This document shows positions 5,097-9,080 of a stretch of 9,080 nucleotides of DNA, piece after piece. The notes under the pieces were generated by a model. That model was not told the DNA's origin and searched no databases. It was given only the letters and a program-made list of their open reading frames with translations. Location of the stretch: the NCBI GenBank assembly GCA_018897135.1, contig JAHILJ010000009.1:1-9080 (forward strand), in the 5' to 3' direction. This DNA is from Nanobdellota archaeon (GTDB taxonomy: Archaea > Nanobdellota > Nanobdellia > Pacearchaeales > GW2011-AR1). The position numbers and the translations under genes were made by a program. Every line of letters starts with the position of its first letter. Position 1 is the first letter of the stretch.

Positions 5097-6527
5097 CTAC
5101 CCCAAAAGCTTCCTAATAATTTCAACAGCTTCCTTACCGCCAATCTTTCCTTTGAATTCTTTCATAAGCAAACCCATATAAGCTTTTTCAGAAAGTCCTG
5201 GTTTTTCTTTAATCAATGCCTGCACTTTTTCTTCAACCACATTTGAATCAACTTGTTCAAACTCAATTCCCTCGCCTTTAACAATTTTTTCTAAAGCAAG
5301 TTTAATTTGATCCTCTGAAATTTTCTTTTTTCCCAACTTGTACAAAACATCTGAAAAACCATCTTCAAGTTTTGCCTCAACTTCATCCAAATCAATTTCC
5401 AAATGTTTAGAAATTTCCTTTGGATAAATCAAAATAATTTTTGCAATAAGTTTTGGATTATTAACCAAATTCAAAAGTTCTTTAAACAATTCCAATTTAT
5501 TCTGTTTAAATAATAATTTAATCATTTCTTGATCAAGTCCTTCTCGTTTCAAATCTTCTTCAATATCTTTCTGCAACTTCGGCAAAGTTTTTTTAGCAGA
5601 ATTAATAAAATCTCTTGAAATATAAAGCAAAGGCAAATCTGTTTCAGGATACATACGAGATGAACCTGGCAACGGACGCATAAATTTTGTTGAACCATCT
5701 TTTTGCGCATTCCGAACTTCCATTTCAGTTTGCTTTCCAGAATATGACAATTGTTTTTGACGCAAAACTTCACCTTCAATAACTTTCACAAAAATATCCA
5801 TGTCCTGCATTCCTTTAATTTCAACCCGGTTTTCATTTCTAATTGAAACATTAACATCTTGCCTAATTGTTCCAATTCCTCGTCGAACCTGACAACTTCG
5901 CAAAAGATTTCCAATCTGCAATGCAACTGATTTTGCTTGTTTAGGCTTTTTAATATCAGGTGCAGTAACAATTTCAACCAATGGAATTCCCAACCTATCT
6001 AATTTATAAATTTCTTTTTTATCTGTTCGCTCAACAATCCTCGCAGCATCTTCTTCAAGATAAATCGACTCAATACCAACTTTTCCAAATTCTGTTTCAA
6101 TAAAACCGTTTCGCGCAATTAAAACAGTTCTCTGAAAACCAGACGTGTTCGAACCATCAATAACAGTTTTTCTCATGATTTGTGTAATCGGAATAATTTC
6201 ACAGTTCAACAAAAAAGAAATATGCAAAGCAATTTTCAAAGCATGCTTGTTAATTTCATGGGGCGGTTCTTCATCAAGTTCAATTAAACAAGTAGAATCA
6301 TAACCTTGATATTCAAATTCTTTATCTAAAGATTTTTGATAAAGCGCAGCAACGTCAATTTCCCCGCTCTCACCTGCAACAGCATGAAGCTTTCGCTTAA
6401 CAGAAAAATCAGGTTCATCTTTTCTCAAAACCGAAGGACAATTACAAAACAACTTATATGAATCTAACTGCTGATGAATCTCAAGCCCTGCCTTAAATTC
6501 CAATTCATCATAATTAATTTCTTCCAT
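5097..6527 (-). CDS. gatE: Glu-tRNA(Gln) amidotransferase subunit E (GatE), lacking the AspRS-like insertion
   Basis: GatE phosphorylates Glu on misacylated tRNA(Gln) and, with ammonia from GatD, amidates it to Gln-tRNA(Gln); GatDE is archaea-specific. The GatE cradle is plain: GLEIHQQLDSYKLFCNCPS (14-32), ELDEEPPHEIN (83-93), the IDGSNTSGFQRT segment (123-134), LEEDAARI (157-164) and RLGIPLVEIVTAPD (178-191), then RRGIGTIRQDVNVSI (215-229) and RPLPGSSRMYPETD (284-297). A helical/tail (YqeY-like) region fills 310-476. It is 476 residues, whereas characterised GatE has about 620. The deficit falls between VLRQKQL (254-260) and the residues before RPLPG, where relatives carry a roughly 130-residue AspRS-like (GAD) domain; here fewer than 25 residues remain. 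It is separated from GatD by about 1.8 kb. A TATA box lies 27 bp upstream, and the stop is TAG. Confidence 0.95.
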   Translation of the reverse strand: MEEINYDELEFKAGLEIHQQLDSYKLFCNCPSVLRKDEPDFSVKRKLHAVAGESGEIDVAALYQKSLDKEFEYQGYDSTCLIELDEEPPHEINKHALKIALHISFLLNCEIIPITQIMRKTVIDGSNTSGFQRTVLIARNGFIETEFGKVGIESIYLEEDAARIVERTDKKEIYKLDRLGIPLVEIVTAPDIKKPKQAKSVALQIGNLLRSCQVRRGIGTIRQDVNVSIRNENRVEIKGMQDMDIFVKVIEGEVLRQKQLSYSGKQTEMEVRNAQKDGSTKFMRPLPGSSRMYPETDLPLLYISRDFINSAKKTLPKLQKDIEEDLKREGLDQEMIKLLFKQNKLELFKELLNLVNNPKLIAKIILIYPKEISKHLEIDLDEVEAKLEDGFSDVLYKLGKKKISEDQIKLALEKIVKGEGIEFEQVDSNVVEEKVQALIKEKPGLSEKAYMGLLMKEFKGKIGGKEAVEIIRKLLG

Positions 6528-6549
6528 AAATAAAGAAAAGTAGAGAGGT

Positions 6550-6558
6550 TTATTAAAT
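6550..6558 (-). promoter_or_regulatory. TATA element of GatE
   Basis: The minus strand reads ATTTAATAA, centred about 27 bp before ATG 6527, in the 38 bp between the Fic stop and GatE. It resembles the AspRS element (CTTATTAAAT) in composition and spacing and implies a leaderless GatE mRNA. Confidence 0.5.
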
Positions 6559-6565
6559 TATTTGG

Positions 6566-7336
6566 TTATCTTATATCCAAATCATCCAAAACTTTATCTA
6601 AACAATTATTTACTTTACTTGCACAATAATCATAAAACTGAACTTGCTTTCCCAAATCATTATCTTTATATGCTTTAAACGACTCCACAAAAAGATTATG
6701 ATAAAAAGTTCCTTCTCCAGCTTCAATTATTGCAGGGGGGTATCCCTCATCATATAAAACTCTATCTTGAATTAATCTTGCAGTTCTTTTATTTCCTTCT
6801 CTAAAAGGCTGAATAGAAGACAAACCTAAATGAAGATAAATTGCTGCTTCTAAAGGATCTTTTAAATATTTTTGTCTTGCTAAAGAAAGAACTTTCTTTA
6901 CTTTTTCAGGAATCCCTTCCCAACTAGAAGGAGCATATCCTAAAATATCTAAAGTTGCATCTTTCTTTCTAAAATCTCCTGCACCACTTTCTTGAGGTTC
7001 AATTAATTTATTTACTCTTATTAAAATATCTTCATCTAATTGTTCAATAAAAGGAATTTCTTCATTTCCTTTCTGAGACAAAAAGTACCAAGCATTATGA
7101 ATATTTTGAATTCCTTTTCTAGCTTGTTTTTTCAAGGTTTTTGGGATTCTTCTTTCCATTAAAAGAGCTTTTCTTAATTCCGGATTTTCTATCCAAAAAG
7201 AATAAATGTCCCCTAAAGATCTTGCCTCATCAAAACAAAGTTCTTTCCTTTTTTGAAAATAATTTGGATTTTTCTTTACTTTTTTAAATTTCAAACCAAT
7301 TTCTTCTCTAAGTTTAGGAGTTATCATATTTACCAT
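6566..7336 (-). CDS. Fic/DOC-family protein with Gln in place of the catalytic His
   Basis: Fic proteins transfer AMP or other phosphate-containing groups to target hydroxyls. With the start used here the protein has 256 residues. An N-terminal helical region (about 20-90) leads to the Fic core with the substrate-clamping flap GAGDFRKKDATLDILG (118-133) and the active-site loop QPFREGNKRTAR (176-187). The canonical loop is HPFxxGNxR; here the catalytic His is Gln176 (codon CAG). The rest of the loop is intact, and GNKR is Doc-like. I see no clear (S/T)xxxE(G/N) inhibitory motif. Upstream in-frame starts exist (ATG 7351, TTG 7354), but the TATA box centred at 7361 would start transcription near 7336, so ATG 7336 or 7327 is preferred. 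It stops 38 bp before GatE, is divergent from the DUF1003 gene, and has no obvious antitoxin partner. Confidence 0.88.
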   Translation of the reverse strand: MVNMITPKLREEIGLKFKKVKKNPNYFQKRKELCFDEARSLGDIYSFWIENPELRKALLMERRIPKTLKKQARKGIQNIHNAWYFLSQKGNEEIPFIEQLDEDILIRVNKLIEPQESGAGDFRKKDATLDILGYAPSSWEGIPEKVKKVLSLARQKYLKDPLEAAIYLHLGLSSIQPFREGNKRTARLIQDRVLYDEGYPPAIIEAGEGTFYHNLFVESFKAYKDNDLGKQVQFYDYCASKVNNCLDKVLDDLDIR

Positions 7337-7356
7337 ACTACCAAAACACATCAAAC

Positions 7357-7371
7357 ATATTTAAACCTTTC
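7357..7371 (-). promoter_or_regulatory. BRE/TATA promoter of the Fic gene, decides its start
   Basis: The minus strand reads GAAAGG then TTTAAATAT, centred at 7361. Archaeal transcription would begin about 25 bp downstream at 7336, exactly on an in-frame ATG. This makes the upstream ATG 7351 and TTG 7354 unlikely starts. Confidence 0.5.
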
Positions 7372-7375
7372 TATA

Positions 7376-7396
7376 TGTAACCCCTAAGAAGTTACA
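7376..7396. repeat. Inverted repeat TGTAAC-N9-GTTACA in the divergent promoter region
   Basis: Six-base perfect arms at 7376-7381 and 7391-7396 lie 5 bp upstream of the Fic BRE and about 27 bp upstream of the DUF1003 TATA box. The location suits a regulator acting on one or both divergent genes. The arms are short, so chance cannot be excluded. Confidence 0.35.
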
Positions 7397-7422
7397 AGAA
7401 GAAATAAAGGCCTCTCACAAAA

Positions 7423-7430
7423 TTTATAAA
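7423..7430 (+). promoter_or_regulatory. TATA box of the DUF1003 gene
   Basis: TTTATAAA is centred 25-26 bp before ATG 7452, preceded by CACAAAA, which fits a BRE. The start codon falls at the predicted transcription start, so the mRNA is probably leaderless; no Shine-Dalgarno site is present. Confidence 0.55.
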
Positions 7431-7451
7431 AAGAAGTTCACATAAATATAC

Positions 7452-7868
7452 ATGGAAAAAAGTGTGACAATTATTAAAGACAAAAAGAAAAATATTAATC
7501 ACCCAAATGTTTTCCCTTCTACTTTTGGACAAAGAGCAGCAGATAAACTTACAAAATGGGCAGGAAGTTGGGTTTTCATAATATCCTTTTTAGTTGTATT
7601 AGTATTATGGATTTGTGCTAACATATATGCTTGGATAAATACCTGGGATCCTTATCCATTTATTCTTCTAAACTTAGTTCTTTCATGCATTGCAGCAATT
7701 CAAGCACCAATAATTTTAATGAGCCAAAACCGAGAAGCACAAAAAGACAGACAAAGATCAGAATATGATTATGCCGTAAATAGAAAATCTGAAAGAGAAA
7801 TCCAAGAAATCAAAAAACAACTTACCCGAATTGAAAATAGGATGATAATTAAAAAAAATGAAAAGTGA
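7452..7868 (+). CDS. DUF1003-family membrane protein
   Basis: This 138-residue protein shows the full DUF1003 pattern: FGQRAADKLTKWAGSW (25-40), a first membrane segment (about 41-62), the signature WDPYPFILLN (65-74), a second membrane segment (about 68-90) that includes QAPII, then SQNREAQKDRQRSEYDYAVN (91-110). The charged C-terminal part (112-138, REIQEIKKQLTRIENR) is probably a cytoplasmic coiled coil. Both ends are likely cytoplasmic. The family is widespread in bacteria and archaea but has no established function, and I assign none. It is one of only two plus-strand genes, divergent from Fic, with its own TATA box. Its last 11 bases overlap the next small ORF. The C-terminus contains an A8 run that stays in frame. 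Confidence 0.92.
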   Translation: MEKSVTIIKDKKKNINHPNVFPSTFGQRAADKLTKWAGSWVFIISFLVVLVLWICANIYAWINTWDPYPFILLNLVLSCIAAIQAPIILMSQNREAQKDRQRSEYDYAVNRKSEREIQEIKKQLTRIENRMIIKKNEK

Positions 7869-8046
7869 CATAGAAAAAATAATTAAAATTTTAGAAAAGC
7901 AAGGAAAAATAAAAAATATTTCTAGTTTAAAAGTTTATCAAACAAGAAAAAGAATTTGTTATGCAATGCTCCCAGTTCAAAAAGAAATTGATATGAAGTC
8001 CCCACTTTCAGAATATGATACAAGTCAAGTTATTCTAAATTGTTAA
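7858..8046 (+). CDS. Small hypothetical protein overlapping the DUF1003 gene
   Basis: I do not recognise this 62-residue ORF. It starts at ATG 7858 within the end of the DUF1003 gene (11-base overlap, different frame), a layout typical of translational coupling. The N-terminal part (MKSDIEKIIKILEKQGKIKN, 1-20) looks like a Lys-rich amphipathic helix, followed by strand-like segments around SLKVYQTRKRICYAML (23-38). There is no signal peptide or membrane segment. No good Shine-Dalgarno site is visible. It ends 5 bp from the convergent peptidase frame on the other strand. Amino-acid composition is ordinary for the window, which supports it being real, but no family evidence is available. Confidence 0.55.
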   Translation: MKSDIEKIIKILEKQGKIKNISSLKVYQTRKRICYAMLPVQKEIDMKSPLSEYDTSQVILNC

Positions 8047-8051
8047 AATAA

Positions 8052-8201
8052 TTATTTGCCCTGCTTAATTCTCTTTAAGTAAAACATTAATCTTGAAGGA
8101 GACAAACTCATTATACCACATAACAAAAATCCAAAAGGACTTTTTACAAATCCAAAAAAATTAGCTTTAATTTCTCCAAAAATCCAATTATACTTTTTGC
8201 C
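8052..8201 (-). pseudogene. Out-of-frame C-terminal half of the HExxH protein
   Basis: Starting at GGC (8199-8201), the +1 frame reads GKKYNWIFGEIKANFFGF, then a hydrophobic stretch GFLLCGIMSLSP (80-91 of the joined protein) and ends RLMFYLKRIKQGK before TAA 8052-8054. It has no start of its own and joins directly to residue 56 of the upstream frame. Glu66 of EIKAN is the candidate third zinc ligand. The hydrophobic stretch may be a buried helix or a short membrane contact. The frameshift could be a mutation, an error in the A8 run, or recoding. Confidence 0.65.
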
Positions 8202-8370
8202 TTTTTTTTGTCAAGCTTTGCCAATCTTTAATATGATATTTTTCATGTTCTAAAACAAATCTTTTTACTACCTTTGGTAAATCTTTTCTGATTCTAATTT
8301 TAGGAGGGATTTCAGTAGCATCTCCAAATGCAGGAAATAATTTTTCCTTAGAAACATATTTTATTTTCAT
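8188..8370 (-). CDS. Small HExxH metallopeptidase-like protein, cut short by a +1 frameshift
   Basis: The uninterrupted frame encodes 60 residues ending just after the zinc motif EHEKYH (41-46), in the local sequence RFVLEHEKYHIKDW. HExxH supplies two zinc-binding His and the catalytic Glu. The frame runs out at KKRQKV shortly after an A8 run (8202-8209). One base fewer in that run restores a 105-residue protein ending at 8052, with EIKAN (66-70) about 20 residues after HExxH. That resembles the third-ligand segment of the ImmA/IrrE gluzincins. The start overlaps the GatD stop by ATGA, so it is the distal cistron of gatD. Its substrate is unknown. As it stands the product lacks the presumed third zinc ligand. 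Confidence 0.65.
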   Translation of the reverse strand: MKIKYVSKEKLFPAFGDATEIPPKIRIRKDLPKVVKRFVLEHEKYHIKDWQSLTKKRQKV

Positions 8371-9080
8371 TCTTCCAACCTATTATTAAATTCTCCAACA
8401 AAATTCTCAAGCATTTTTTCTTTCACTTTTTCCTTGCTCTTGGCCCATTCAGGATGACCCAAAACCCAACCAAGTTTTACAAAAGCTGTTTCAGCTAACA
8501 TGTCTTTCAAATAAATTATCCCACAATTCAAAAGTTCTCGCCCAGTTGAATAAACCAAAGGGTCCAACCTTCCAAAAATTGTCTGGGCAGCAGCACAAAC
8601 AACCAAACCTTTTTTCTGAACGTCTTTCAATTTTTTAATCCAACTATTACGCGATTCTTTTGTCGCAACATGACCAAGCCCAACAACCTCGATAATTAAA
8701 CCTTTATATTTTTTCTTCACATAATAATCTAAAATATCTGGATTCTGACCAGGATAAAATTTCAATAAGGCAATTTTATTTTCAAACTTTAAATCTGCTT
8801 TAACTTTTACCCCTTTATTCAATGTTTTGGGGTACACTGAGCAGTGTTTATTCCTCAAAGTATAATTCGAAATTTTTTCTATCCTATCTGGATAAATTTT
8901 TGCAAAAGGCTTAACATTAACAGGTTTAAATGCATCTCTTTTTGAAGAATGCAGTTTCCGAACTTTTGTCCCAGGAATTGCATAACAAAAATCATCTGCA
9001 GAAGAAGCATGCCCAACAAGCATAACCTCTGCAATATCTGAAATCGCAGCCAAAGCAGAACATTGCAAATTCAAATTCGC
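8367..9080 (-). CDS. gatD: Glu-tRNA(Gln) amidotransferase subunit D (GatD), C-terminal part
   Basis: GatD is the asparaginase-like glutaminase that frees ammonia for GatE. The window holds the last 237 codons; the N-terminal SH3-like domain and the catalytic Thr/Thr-Asp residues lie beyond the right edge. Visible GatD hallmarks are LQCSALAAISDIAEVMLVGH near the edge, SSADDFCYAIPGTKVRKLHS (the second Lys of GTKVRK aligns with the catalytic Lys of type I asparaginases), RDAFKPVNVKPFA, the segment IIEVVGLGHV, the YSTGRELL segment, and DMLAETAFVKLGWVLGH. The frame is open through 9080, so any internal start would be an artefact. The stop TGA overlaps the peptidase-like gene by ATGA. It works with the GatE encoded about 1.8 kb downstream on the same strand, but the plus-strand pair between them rules out a single operon. 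Confidence 0.95.
   Translation of the reverse strand, partial: ANLNLQCSALAAISDIAEVMLVGHASSADDFCYAIPGTKVRKLHSSKRDAFKPVNVKPFAKIYPDRIEKISNYTLRNKHCSVYPKTLNKGVKVKADLKFENKIALLKFYPGQNPDILDYYVKKKYKGLIIEVVGLGHVATKESRNSWIKKLKDVQKKGLVVCAAAQTIFGRLDPLVYSTGRELLNCGIIYLKDMLAETAFVKLGWVLGHPEWAKSKEKVKEKMLENFVGEFNNRLEE

Noticed and set aside
5549..5977. Minus-strand open frames of 76 and 63 codons inside gatE
   Set aside because: They are alternative frames within a well-conserved GatE sequence and are Cys/Leu/Lys-rich noise.
5097..6527. GatB rather than GatE
   Set aside because: GLEIHQQL, the IDGSNTSGFQRT segment and the neighbouring GatD fit GatE; the GatB-specific Pro/Tyr-rich segments are absent.
1..9080. 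CRISPR array, insertion sequence, integrase or attachment site
   Set aside because: No spaced direct repeats, transposase or integrase motifs, or terminal inverted repeats were seen.

Overview
The window is AT-rich (about 30% GC by eye) and comes from an archaeon. The main evidence is the archaea-specific amidotransferase subunits GatE and GatD and archaeal-type AspRS and AsnRS. TATA boxes sit about 25 bp upstream of start codons, which points to leaderless transcripts, while downstream operon genes carry Shine-Dalgarno sites. The compact genes and shortened proteins suggest a small-genome DPANN lineage (Pacearchaeota or Woesearchaeota would fit), but that is inference. TAA, TGA and TAG are all used as normal stops.

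Layout. Nearly everything is on the minus strand, so transcription runs from high to low coordinates. From the right edge: the C-terminal part of GatD (9080-8367), overlapping by ATGA a small HExxH metallopeptidase-like gene broken by a +1 frameshift (8370-8052). Next is a plus-strand pair, a DUF1003 membrane protein (7452-7868) and an overlapping 62-residue ORF (7858-8046). A 97-115 bp divergent promoter region follows, then a Fic-domain protein (7336-6566), GatE (6527-5097), and an unidentified gene with a second +1 frameshift (5033-4664). A 183 bp gap precedes AspRS (4480-3206), which overlaps a Nudix hydrolase (3209-2805). Then come an HTH-nucleotidyltransferase/HEPN pair (2766-1781), AsnRS (1769-483), and a metallophosphoesterase interrupted by an in-frame TAA (457 to the left edge).

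How the genes fit together. AsnRS, AspRS, GatE and GatD all serve charging of Asp, Asn and Gln tRNAs. GatDE makes Gln-tRNA(Gln) from Glu-tRNA(Gln), and AsnRS supplies Asn-tRNA directly. Between these core genes lie accessory or stress-type modules: the MNT/HEPN pair with a likely autoregulatory operator, the Fic protein, the Nudix hydrolase and the DUF1003 protein.

Most notable points: (1) GatE lacks the AspRS-like insertion domain of characterised GatE. (2) The Fic motif has Gln in place of the catalytic His. (3) HEPN has Tyr in place of the His of its RX4-6H motif. (4) A perfect inverted repeat abuts the HTH-MNT start codon. (5) Two genes are broken by the same kind of +1 shift at an A-run followed by AGG, and in the peptidase the shifted frame supplies a candidate third zinc ligand. 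(6) The metallophosphoesterase has a stop codon directly after its GNWD motif, with the same frame open beyond it.
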